Shown: positions 1-10,279 of the stretch, one piece after another
Layout: each line of letters opens with the position of its first letter
How positions within the stretch are numbered: the stretch's first letter is position 1
Assembly (NCBI GenBank): GCA_022453515.1
Contig: JAJNNY010000101.1
Location: 1-64,000 of the forward strand
DNA from: Astrocystis sublimbata
Lineage: Eukaryota > Ascomycota > Sordariomycetes > Xylariales > Xylariaceae
Reading direction: 5' to 3'
Length of the DNA stretch: 64,000 nucleotides
Translations under genes and position numbers: made by a program
The notes under the pieces: generated by a model
The model's database searches: none
What the model saw: only the letters and a program-made list of their open reading frames with translations
What the model was told of the DNA's origin: nothing

Positions 1-374
1 GATCGTTTGGGAGTTTACAAAGTCTCAACCAACATTTAAATTCTCCCGCTCGTGAGCACCATGCTTTACTCGTCCACTAAAAAATAAAAAAAAAGCAAGC
101 TAACGGGTTATTGGTAGACCAGCAGAATTTGTATCACTGTCCGAAGCGGAGTTGTAGAAAGGAGTTCACAACGCTGGCCGGATTGATGAATCACGCCGAG
201 AGCGAGTCGTGTGCCTATACTCGGTTTGAAAAGGTGCAGCGTAACATCCAAAGTATAATAAGCGGTGATAAATTGATCACATTCTAGCTCAGATTCTCAA
301 TAAGCATAAGACAGAACCAGGCTATCCTATTTACAATACCTATCTATAAAGACAATACTTGAACCAAAAGCTAA

Positions 375-1100
375 TTGTCCAGAACTTGTGTCGATCAGAA
401 AGCAGTACTTAGTAGTCTTCCCGAAGCTGCAGGAGTTACCTTTGACTCCCATGCCGAAGAACACAACCTGACATGCCTCCCCGATACGCGAGCCGACCTC
501 CTCCACGAAATAGATATATGGGTGGAGGACCCCGATGCTAAGGCCGTTTTCTGGCTGAACGGCATGGCCGGCACGGGAAAGTCGACCATTTTACGTACCT
601 TAGCCCGTTCGTTTTTCAACTGTAGTTAGCTCGGTACCAGTTTCTTCTTCAAAAGGGGCGAAGGTGATTGCGGTAGCGTATCTAAGTTTTTCACTACAAT
701 TACTGCTTAATTGATCCGGTGGGAACCGGCACTTGTAGTATATGTGAAAAATACTATCGATACTAACCCCGCTATTTATAATAAAGTAATACGAGAGCAG
801 TTCGAAAAGCTTGTTCTTAACCCCCTGACAAGAATAACTTCACACGACCGAAAATCTTATGTTCTTGTTATCGTTATTAACGCCTTAGACAAGTGCGACC
901 GGGATGAGGATGTTATATTAATTATTGGCTTACTGTCTCGTGCCAATGCTTCCAAATTACTGCGAGTATGGATCTTCTTGACTAGTTGGCCTTAATTACC
1001 TATTCGTCTTGGTTTTCATAACATCAAAGGCACTTGCCAAGATTTGATCCTCCATGAGGTTGAGCACCCTTTTATGTCCGCTCCGACTAAAGTAGGTGAT
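375..1100 (+). pseudogene. NACHT-domain NLR (HET-E/HNWD-like) relic, RIP-mutated
   Basis: One reading frame runs from about 375 to 1100 and is broken only by point stops at 627-629 (TAG), 708-710 (TAA) and 993-995 (TAA). The translation matches the start of a fungal NACHT NTPase: a linker with CLPDTRADLL, then a P-loop GMAGTGKST around 562-590. About 100 codons later there is a Walker B-like stretch reading INALDKCD, where the family has IDALDEC. Both differences (D to N, E to K) are G-to-A changes, as are stops formed from Gln or Trp codons, so RIP is the simplest cause. Such STAND proteins act in heterokaryon incompatibility. No start, effector domain or repeat domain can be seen. Surely non-functional. 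Confidence 0.75.
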
Positions 1101-1271
1101 GAATATAATGAGCTCTTTATGGTATTCGTCAAGGTGATATATATGCTCCTAACCTCTTATAATGTCGAAGAATTAGAGAAAAGTTTCTATATTAAGATAG
1201 TTTTATGTTTTACCTATATATTAGTTTCTTTTGTCCTATTGCTTTCTTATTTATACATGTCCCTAAGCTAA

Positions 1272-2640
1272 TAAAGTAGCTATTATATATATGTTGCTGC
1301 TTTTATACTAGCTAAGTATTGTGCCCTGTGTTTAGTTAGCTTACTTGCATAATGTATTGTTTATACTTATACTCTTTAAAAGTTAAGGAATAATACTAAA
1401 CCCATATTGGCCCTAGCCTTTTCTATTAGACTAGGGCTTTATGAATGACTTAAAGCCTATAAAATATATGTCTCGATCTGCCTCTATCTCTTTATACTTT
1501 ACCATTCTATAGTACAACCATCGGACTGATTTGATATCTACTCACTATTTACTGTTCGATTGCAATACTAAGATATACGATGGATACGAGTATGCTTCTA
1601 CACCTGGTCGCGATCATGCCTTACGCATACGATTCACTCATCTTTTTATGTTCCGTTATCGCATTATTTATCGCACTCATACTCTCTTGGCGAGGTGCAG
1701 CTTTTTCTTCTAGTTTTGTTGCGCTTTGGTTTAGATGGGGTTCTTGACGCAGCCGCAACTATATTATGGCATGTGTGACCATCCCAGGACAGTGTTACGG
1801 GTTGTCTATCTTGCATTCTGATCTTCAAATTTCTCGCGAAGTCTTCAAGGAATTCTCCTCGCCCAATATTGATGTATCAAGTTTTAGAATTTGGGGCTAT
1901 TTGTTGGCGTCTGCGATCTATAGGGTAGCATATCGTCTACGAACTGGCGAACGCCGGTTGAATCTGGGTGATTGCTGGGTAAGCTCTTCACGGTGGGGCC
2001 TGCCCCGGGGCAGCCGCACTCACTGAACACGGCTCGTTAGGGGGGGCACTACAGCACCCTCAGTATAGGCATGTGTAGGGAACTACGGCCGCAACGCAGC
2101 ACTGACCCCGCCATAGCCGGGTTAGACTGCCCTCTTAATTTAGGCTTGGAGATTTCTACAGCAGGGGCTGGCACAGTTTCTTCCAAAACGGGCACACTGC
2201 TAGTTCCGTCGCCTACGATATTAACTAGTTCAGGGAGAAAGAAGCGTTCTAGTTTAGTAGGTCTAGCACTCCTTAGCTGCAATAGTAATAATTAGTCTTG
2301 GCTTGTCCTATCTTTAGCTAATACTTCGCGTTTGAAATGGAATTTCGTATTTCTAGGTAGTCTTATGTATCTCTAGGTAGTCTATTATGTCTCGAGAATC
2401 ACAACTTGTTCCTTGTCTATAGGGTTACTGCCCTTATTTTATAACGTTTATGCTGGTCTATAACTACTGTAGCTATTGCTAGCGTTCTAAAATGAAATGC
2501 AGCCTCGGGGCACGTAATAATTATGGTTATGAATTCTTTACAATTTACGAGAGAGACAGAATTCCTATGAAGATCCTCGGTAATCCTTTGAGGCATATCT
2601 TTAATAGATATTATAACCTACTCTTTTATATCGAGCGAGT
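1272..2640. repeat. AT-rich degenerate repeat tract
   Basis: No intact gene is visible. The tract is AT-rich with short ORFs full of stops. Around 1860-2030 on the + strand a reading frame contains FRIWG followed by Arg/Lys-rich and Gly-rich residues, faintly like the end of a Ty1/copia integrase domain, but the match is too weak to name the element. Probably RIP-decayed transposon sequence continuous with the NLR relic. Confidence 0.3.
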
Positions 2641-2643
2641 AGT

Positions 2644-3031
2644 TCAAACCTCGCTATCCTCGAAGTCGGGCGAGTAGTAGGACGTGAAGCGGTTGCAGGT
2701 ATCGCGAGTGTTTCTATGTGCCATCTCTAGGTTCTCAGCTTTAACTTGCTTTGAAGCGGTTTTCTTTCCTAATGCGTCGTTGGGGTTGTTGCGATTGAGA
2801 AGTGGTTCGTAGTGGGCTCTGGCTGTGGCACCGTCCTTGAAGCCGGCTTTGGCAGCAAGCTTCTCCCAATTGACCTACGAATGTATCGATGAGCTACGCC
2901 AATGGGGTCTGAGAAGAGTGTCAGCCACGTACAACTGGCTTCGTCTCAAAGCACTCCTAGACTTTGGCGACAGCCACCATGTCTTTTGCAGTAACCCTCT
3001 CAGAGCCGGCGGGGTGGGACGACGATGCCAT
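2644..3031 (-). pseudogene. Small Myb-like/HTH-domain protein gene with one in-frame stop
   Basis: Two exons on the minus strand: 3031-2933 and 2874-2644, separated by a 58-bp intron (2875-2932) with GTACGT donor, CTGAC branch-like motif and TAG acceptor. Together they encode 110 codons. After a short Ser-rich start comes a tri-helical pattern with ECFETKPVV, then NWEKLAAKAGFKDGATARAH, typical of the small fungal Myb-like DNA-binding proteins. The C-terminus is polar and acidic. Codon 25 is TAG (2957-2959) where Gln would fit (CAG to TAG, a C-to-T change). Everything else is open, so the gene was lost recently, or the codon is misread or read through. The fold is inferred from residue pattern only. 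Confidence 0.55.
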
Positions 3032-3709
3032 GTTGAATCGTCAGAGAGAATTATTCGAGGGAGGGGACAACAAGGGCGCGTGATCTTTGTTGAGAAGGTA
3101 TGTGCTTTTGGGGGGTGCGGGCGCAGGCGCGTGGAATGAAATGGGAAGGAATGGTGTTGTATGTTGTGTGTTGTGATGTGGAAGCGTTGGCTGGCTGGCT
3201 GGCTGGCTGGCCATGTAAAGCAATCAGGACGTGCGTGCGTGGCCCGCGCTCTGGTACCTACCTACATCTCTTCTGGACCCAGGTAAGTACTTACTTACTT
3301 AGGGACCAGGAGGCACTTACAGCACAGCACGTACGGGGAATGATGCAACTTGAACAAATATCAATGTCAAACGACCTACCTAGGTACTCTGGCCTTTAGC
3401 CTGAGAAAATAATCCCAAGATGATTTCATCTTTTCTTCCTCCCCAAGATCCCAACTTCAACCTGGCGTCAAACCCCGACCGCCACCTTACTGCTCATCTT
3501 TTGGCCACGTGCCCGGAGATCTTTTTCCCCCAATAATAATAATAATAATCATAATAACTGACCTTCTTTCCTCTGATTACTCCATCGCGGATCCCCCTCG
3601 CCCTCGCCCTCGCCCTCGCCCCTCTGTGCCCGCACAGTTGTGCCCACGAGTGTCAACGTCGAGTCCTCTTCTCACCTCTAGTCATTTGCGGGATCGCACA
3701 AATTGGGCC
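3032..3709. other. Intergenic region with simple repeats upstream of the ABC transporter
   Basis: No gene seen. It contains a GGCT run at about 3187-3211, a TTAC run near 3288, an AAT-type run at about 3533-3557 and a CCTCG(C) run at about 3597-3627. The last two lie within 180 bp of the transporter start and may belong to its promoter or leader. Confidence 0.5.
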
Positions 3710-6700
3710 ATGATGTCAGGCAGCGTGGAGGAGACGGGTGGCGCCCTCGGACTCGACAACAGGTGAGAATTTTCTCTCTCTCCTCTCTCCCTTTCCCTCT
3801 CTTTCACACACACACACACACACATCTATATCTATATCTATATTTATATACATATATCCATCGTCGTGATTATGTTGGTCGTTTTCCATTTGCTAAACAA
3901 CATGTGTGTAGATATCGTTTCTACCTTTATTTGACCTCCTTGGTCACATCGACGACCATTCTCTCCTGGGAACTTCGAGTGCAAACGCCGATCGAGAGCG
4001 GGTCGCCAACCCACAGCTACAGCACGACCTGGAGGGAAGTAATCATAGGTGGCCTCGAAGGCGTCCTTCTGCTCTTGTCTTTGGCGGCAAGCTGGAATGT
4101 CTCCTCCTCCACGGGCAACTGGGTTGACAACACTTTCTGGTGCTATGTGTTTAGCCTCTATCTCTTGAGACTCCTCCCTCCCATCGGCTTCAGGCACATT
4201 CGCCGGACTGCCTTCCAGCACTCCTTTCTTCTTGTTGCAGGTGCCTGGGCCATTTCCATCACCACCTTTCCCGTTGACACGAGAGGTTTCATCATCTCCT
4301 CCGGCCTGCTTGTGACTCTGTTGTTCTCGCATATCCCGGCCGCTCCCGGTCACGATGGCAGGCTCGATTCAACGGCGGGGGAATACTCCTCGGCCATGGT
4401 GGGTCTCTTGAGCTTTTCTTGGATGGATAGAGCCCTCTTCACGTCCTGGAAACGCGGCACTCTGAGCGTTGAAGATGTCCCGCCACTGAACAGAGCGGAG
4501 AGTGCTGCCAGGAGCATTGAAACATACAGGCGTGGAAGGTGAGTCAACGTTCCGTCATCTACAAACGAAACACTGCTTCACAAAATGTGCTAAATGTATT
4601 GGTAGTTCCCCTCTTCTGCCCAGCCTCCTAAAGCATTTTGGGCTAGAGTTGGTTACCCAGGGCCTTCTGGCTGCGCTCTCTGGCGTCCTTGTCTTTATTC
4701 CGACTATCCTTATCGGGTTTGTCTTGCAGTACATGGAGGACACTAGTATTGCATCTGCTCGACAGGCAACACACTACGTCATTCTAATCTTCGTGGGAAC
4801 CGTTCTAGCCTCGACCGCCGAGAGTCGTGCGCTATGGATTGGCCAGAAAACTGGCCTCCGCATCAAGTCCATTGTCACTAATGAGATTTACCAAAAGACG
4901 CTGCGCCTCCCACTTGCACCCGACTCGCCGGAAGCCGGATCTTCTTCGCCTACTGACACCGGAGCAATTATGAACTTCTTCACGAGCGATGTCGCCACGA
5001 TTGCCGCTTCGGGCGCCAGGATTCATCAACTGTGGGCATCGGTCCCCGCTCAAATCCTCACCTCGATAATCCTACTATACCTCACCCTGGGACCCAGCGC
5101 CTTGGTAGGCGTTGCTCTGATGGCCATGATGGTACCCGTCAACTCTCGCATTACACAGCGTTTTGGCGCTATCCAGGGCCAAGTAATGGCTGCGACGGAT
5201 ACTCGACTCCAGAGCACCACGGAGCTAATTCAAAACATCCGAATCATCAAGCTCATGGCTTGGGAGTCTTTCTTCTGTCAACGAATCACCAATAAACGAG
5301 CCGCCGAACTCAGAATACTCCGGTTTCGCTATATCCTCTAGTCGGTGGCGGCGACCATCTAGTACACCCTACCGCTCCTCATCACCTTCTCTTCCTTTTT
5401 TGCCTACACGGCCATCGCCGGAAACCCCCTGATGCCGTCTCTAGCGTTTAAATCGCTTTCGCTCTTCAACCTCCTCAAGGGGCCGCTTGATGAGTTTGTT
5501 GGCGCTCTTACGCAGATTCAAACCACTCTCGTGTCGCTGAAACGTCTAGACGAATTCTTAGCTAGAGAAGAGACCGACAAGTATGACATACTCGGGAGAG
5601 GTGAGCGCAGCGATAGCATGGGCTTCGTCAACGCGACCTTTGCTTGGCCTGGTCGAGGAAGCTCAACGGAGGGCTTCATGCTCAGAAACTTGAACCTGAA
5701 GTTTCTCCCGGGACGGCTGAACATCATCATCGGGAGTACCGGCAGTGGAAAGTCGTCGATGCTGCTAGCATTGCTAGGCGAGATGCCAATCGTGAGTGGG
5801 CAGGTTAGGACAGCAGCTGCTGTTTCCCATGAGAGTGTATCCAAGTCGGAGAGTGATCTCGTCGACGGCGTGGCCCTCTGTACGCAGGACCCATGGATGA
5901 TGAACGATACGGTGCGAAACAACATCCTCTTCGGCCGAGATTTCTACGAGGACCGTTATAAGGCTATTATCTCCGCATGCGGTCTTGGTCCGGACCTCGA
6001 AATTTTCCGTGAGGGCGATTCAACCTTGGTCGGGGAGGGTGGAACGTCGTTGTCCGGTGGTCAAAAGCAACGAGTCGCGCTTGCCCGTGCTGTTTATTCC
6101 AACGCCCGTCACATTCTCCTCGATGATTGCCTTAGTGCTGTCGATTCCCACACGGCCCTTTGGATTTTTGAGAAATGTATCAAGGGCCCATTAATGAAGG
6201 ATCGAACCTGCATCCTGGTCACGCACAACATCAACCTCACTGTTCCGGGTGCCGACTACGTCGTTAGACTGCACAACGGATGCATCGTCGCAGCAGGCTC
6301 TACAAAGCACCTCTCGGCCGCTGGTTACTTCCCGGAGCTCTCAGACCTCGGCGATCACAATGGTGTTACCCAGCCACCTAGTGCAGAAAAGAGCACAGAG
6401 CAAGGAGTGTCGAACGTGGTTCCCGTAGGCATGCAGCCAGATGAGAAGCAGGTTGGTGGGGCCCGTATCGACAAAATGGCCAACACAAAGAAGCAGGATG
6501 AATCCCCTCCGGAGCGGGTTCTCTTGAAATATCTTGTTGCTATGGGAGGTTGGCTATTCTGGATTCAGCTAATTGCCTTCTTCGTTGCGCAGCAAGCAGG
6601 GTTCATCATGACCAATTGGTGGGTTCGCGAGCTATCTAATGCATATGCAACGAGCAGTCTTTACCACGCAAAGCAAGACGTATCCCAGAGCGCCGACGAT

Positions 6701-8424
6701 CACCTTTCACCACGGCTATCGTACTATTTTGGGGTCTATGTTCTCTTTCTATTTGCCTACATAGGTATCGGGTTTATGCGATTATACACCTTGTCTATCG
6801 GCTCCCTTGCATCCTCGGTTCGTATTCATCATGGTCTTCTTCGGTCTATTGGTTCGGCCACTCTTAGTTTCTTCGACGACAGGAACTTTGGGGAAATTAT
6901 CAACGTGTTTTCTAGCGAGATGCGTGTTGTTGATCAAGACTTGGCTGTGCTGGCTATTGCGACTCTGCATTTCGCTGGGGCGCTCGTCGGGATCACGATA
7001 CTCATCGCCATCATCACGCCGGCTTTCGTGATCCCAGGTGCCTTCATTCTCGTGGGGTACTTTATAATCGGCTATTTCTACGTTGCTGCATCACGAGAGC
7101 TAAAGACACTTGAATCAGATCGCCGATCCCCCCTATTTCAACACCTGGGCGAGAGTGTCTCTGGTATCCTGACAATACGGGCTTACGGTGCAGAGAGGAG
7201 ATATCATACCACGGCCCTGACCAGACTCGATGAATACAATCAGCTTTCCTTTGTGTTGGAGGGTGCTGAGCGATGGATGGTACTGAGACTTAGCGTCATG
7301 GGCGCCTTCGTCTCCTTGTTCGCCGGTCTCTTTGCCGTCACTAGTACCGGCCAACAGAGTCCAGGAACGATTGGTCTGAGCCTGACATATGCTATTGTTT
7401 TTTCGGAACATGTTATGTGGCTGATTCGGTATTATTCTATCAATACCCAAAACATGACAAGGTGAGTCATTTCTAACGCAGCTTGGTCTGCCCACAAAGC
7501 TGTATCTAATCCCGTCTTCTTCTCAGTCTTCAACGCATCCAAAAGTACGCCAACCTACAAGAGCGATTTCGAGAACCGACGGGTAGTATGACGCCGCCCG
7601 AAAGCTGGCCGTCAAAAGGGGTTGTGGAATACAAGGCTGTGTGGGCCCGATATTCGGCATCACCGGAATACGTGCTTCGGGACTTGACTTTCAAGATCGA
7701 ATCTCGGGAGAGAGTAGGCATCGTTGGCCGCACGGGGGCGGGGAAGTCAAGTCTCGTCGTAACCCTGCTTCGTGGCTTGGAAGTCGAAAAGGGGCAAATT
7801 CTTGTCGATGGACTCGACACGAGCACGGTTGATCTGAACAAGCTACGCCGAAAGCTGGCCTATGTCCCCCAGGATCCCACGCTCTTCGAAGGCAGTCTGC
7901 GTTTTAATCTTGGCCCTTTCCAAGAATACACAGATGAAGAGATCCTAAACAGCCTCGACCAAGTAGGTCTCTTGGATGCTGCAAACGGCCTGACTTCTGA
8001 CCGGAGCAAGTTCCGTGACCTATCTTTTACTCTGTCAGAGAAAGGTTCAAATGTGTCGCAGGGGCAGCGTCAGCTCATATGTATCGCACGCGCATTTCTC
8101 AAGCGAAGCTCCATCATAATCTTCGATGAAGCCACGGCGTCAGTCGACCTCGAGTCTGACATGAAGATTCAGGCTTGCATGCGAAAAATTGGCACCACAG
8201 TCATCACCATCGCACATCGTCTTGGGACCATCATCGACTACGATCGTGTCATAACCTTAGATACTGGAATTGTAAAAGAATACGACCACCCCTGGCAGCT
8301 ACTGCAGCAACAGGATGGCATCTTCAAGGGCATGTGCGAGGCGGACGTGGCTCACAAAGAGCTGAAGGAACGAGCCCAGGCTGCATGGCATTCCAAACTG
8401 AAACCTCGGTCGAATGCGACGTAG
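3710..8424 (+). pseudogene. ABCC-type full ABC transporter with two in-frame TAG codons
   Basis: Four exons join in phase: 3710-3762, 3912-4538, 4606-7461, 7527-8424 (introns 149, 67 and 65 bp), giving 1478 codons, a normal length for a fungal MRP/ABCC pump. An N-terminal membrane region is followed by TMD1, then NBD1 with Walker A GSTGSGKSS (about residue 606), signature LSGGQKQR (708) and Walker B HILLDDCLSAVD, with Asp at the catalytic Glu site as usual in ABCC NBD1. After TMD2, NBD2 has GRTGAGKSS (1246), VSQGQRQL and IIIFDEATASVD, so one site should be competent. It would export organic anions or drugs at the plasma or vacuolar membrane. In-frame TAGs at 5339-5341 and 5360-5362 (codons 472 and 479) sit in TMD1 where Trp is expected. 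An intron removing them would be about 22-30 nt, too short. Either a young pseudogene or repaired by RNA editing. Confidence 0.85.
3775..3857 (+). repeat. CT, CA and ATCT microsatellites inside intron 1 of the ABC gene
   Basis: A pyrimidine tract (CT repeats, about 3775-3806) runs into a CA run (about 3807-3824) and then TATC/ATAT repeats (about 3825-3857), all inside the 149-bp first intron. Confidence 0.7.
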
Positions 8425-8647
8425 CGCGCGGCAGCCGGCATGGCACAAAGGTTTGGGGGATTTGGTGGTAACAGCAGATTTGTGGACTGGACCTCGCGGG
8501 GGACCGGGCAACAGCGCGACAGGGAGGGAAAGCAGTCTCGCTACTAAGGGAGAGGGCTAATTTATCACATCCAATCCGAGACAGAGACGTCACATTGTTC
8601 AAGCCAGATAACGGTAATAATGTGCTGAGAAATGGTCAAGTATCTCT

Positions 8648-9076
8648 ATGATTGTACAGTGGCTTTTCATCCTTCTTCAGTACCGACACACTCCTAAGTC
8701 GGTGGCTGATGCTCGCGTAAATGATCCATCCCTTGCGATGCCGCGTCTTGTGCTCGTACGTGATCATTTAACAAGTGAGCGGCTTGCACCGTTTGTATTG
8801 ACCAGTTGTATCAAAAAACTCAACGAAACTAAGGCCCTCCGTAAGGAAGCTGAAGGCCGTTGCGAGCAACTGAAGTACGAACTCAGTGAGAAAGAATCGG
8901 AGTTAACGCAGCATTCAAGGAACCTCGAGGAATGCAAATCGTTAATGGAAGACTGGTCATACTGTCGGAACACCAACTGTGGAGCCGAGTTTAAATGTTA
9001 TTTTGACACTAAGGGCCCAGCCCACTCACCCACGTACATCCTACGTTGCACTCGTTGCCGCTGCCGTCATGAGTAG
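8648..9076 (+). CDS. Hypothetical coiled-coil protein with Cys-rich C-terminus
   Basis: A 142-codon open frame. Residues about 55-100 form a heptad-like, Lys/Glu/Leu-rich segment (KKLNETKALRKEAEGRCEQL) that should be a coiled coil. The C-terminal 40 residues carry Cys pairs (CRNTNCG, then CTRCRCRH), spaced like a small zinc-binding knuckle. I do not recognise the family with certainty. The first 50 residues look less protein-like, so the true start may be further in or on another exon. It begins 220 bp after the transporter stop on the same strand, at the edge of the repeat nest, and may be a fragment. Confidence 0.35.
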   Translation: MIVQWLFILLQYRHTPKSVADARVNDPSLAMPRLVLVRDHLTSERLAPFVLTSCIKKLNETKALRKEAEGRCEQLKYELSEKESELTQHSRNLEECKSLMEDWSYCRNTNCGAEFKCYFDTKGPAHSPTYILRCTRCRCRHE

Positions 9077-9499
9077 CAGGAGAAACTGGAAAAGGACTCT
9101 TGTCAATCTTTGTTGATATCGTATTAAAGGTAAAGTCAAGGGATGGATAGCTAAGAGACATTACTGTATACGAAGATGAATTTCGGATAGTGTAAGCAAC
9201 AGAGGCTCTTTTGTTATGTATCATATTGGTGACCAGGTTCTAACGTGTGTCGTTGATAAAGGTGTTAACGTCGCAGTAACTGCGTCTTTAAGCAAAATTA
9301 TATGGGTGCCGCTGTACCCCTGATGAGTCTGTTATCGAGCACTCATTTAACTAATTTTCCGGCTAAGATCATATCACTTATCTGACACCTTGCCGGCATG
9401 GCCGTCTGAAACGCAAACTGGTGACAGGTGGTACTCTAGGCGTTTGTGAGCAGTTGTCTAAAGCACATTGGCGGACTGTGCAAAGGGGATGAGCACTCG

Positions 9500-10151
9500 C
9501 GGCCATCGCAGAGCATGATGTCAATGATACCGGCGACCTAAGATCCATCTCACGAAATCAGTATATGGAAAAAGTAAAAATTATCATAAGGGGGAGCCGC
9601 GGTCGTAAGCTACCCGGCTCCTACAACCCTCTAATCGTTGCTGAACTTTTCAGTAAGCAAGAGAAAGTCTCGCGGGCGGTTTGAATTATCGAATGCTCGC
9701 ACCTGTCTTTGTGGTTATTAGCGCGATTTTGGGTCATATAGCCGATGAGGAAGCCACGGTTGGCATGACCCGTTTCATTATAAAGCCTTTGATGGACGTT
9801 ATTAGGGCGAACCTTAAAAACAAACTTACAGATATATTACGCCTACATTTGTCGGGGTACCCCATCGTATATAATTACTACGTTGAACATCGGGGCCGGC
9901 TTGGATTTCGGAATATTGCATCACGGAAATATCTGGGCCGCAACAACAAGGATGCAAATTGCGTTCGAGCTGGTAAAATGAGGATGTTGGAATCTTTCAC
10001 CCTCCGTCCGCACCCCAATGGCGGGTGCCAGCTCCTAGCGACCGGCTGGTGGGACTTAAAACGTGCTGCCGTCGCGGGCGGCGGGCGAACCTTGGCCGAG
10101 GTCGAGTCTGCTGAGGAGGAGGGCGCGCTCTGGGATTTCATCCAGGTTTGA
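9500..10151 (+). pseudogene. Dynamin-like GTPase stalk relic joined to a beta-trefoil-like segment
   Basis: From about 9510 one frame reads dynamin/Mx middle-domain sequence, including RSISRNQYMEKV and RGSRGRKLPGSYNPLIVAEL, which matches the conserved SRGxELPG segment. It hits a TGA at about 9681. A second frame continues (9681-10151, 156 codons) with ILRLHLSGYPIVYNYYVE, a form of the dynamin HPITYNHY motif. It then changes character to HRGRLGFRNIASRKYLGR, FTLRPHPNGGCQLL and WWDLKRAAVA, the repeat pattern of small fungal fascin-like/beta-trefoil proteins. The GTPase domain and GED are absent, so the dynamin part is dead. Whether the trefoil part is a separate gene fused by a deletion cannot be decided here. 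Confidence 0.5.
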
Positions 10152-10234
10152 GGGAGGGAAGGTCTCGCGCGATGCTCAGAGAGTCCTGGCAGCTGTTCTT
10201 GTCAAGAGTGTTGGTGTATGAATAAGCTGTCAGA

Positions 10235-10279
10235 TACGGAGGTCCACTTCAAAAGTCTTGCACAGCGCTAGCAGGGATC
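10235..10279 (+). repeat. Left terminal inverted repeat of the Tc1/mariner element
   Basis: 45 bp starting TACGGAGGTCCACTTCAAAA, exactly reverse-complementary to 11721-11765. The first two bases are the TA target site. Confidence 0.95.

Noticed and set aside
1500..2300. Ty1/copia polyprotein fragment
   Set aside because: Only a weak FRIWG-like match; kept as an unnamed AT-rich repeat tract.
5339..5374. A small intron that would remove the two TAG codons in the ABC transporter
   Set aside because: The only GT..AG pairing is about 22 nt, far below the fungal minimum, and would remove conserved membrane residues.
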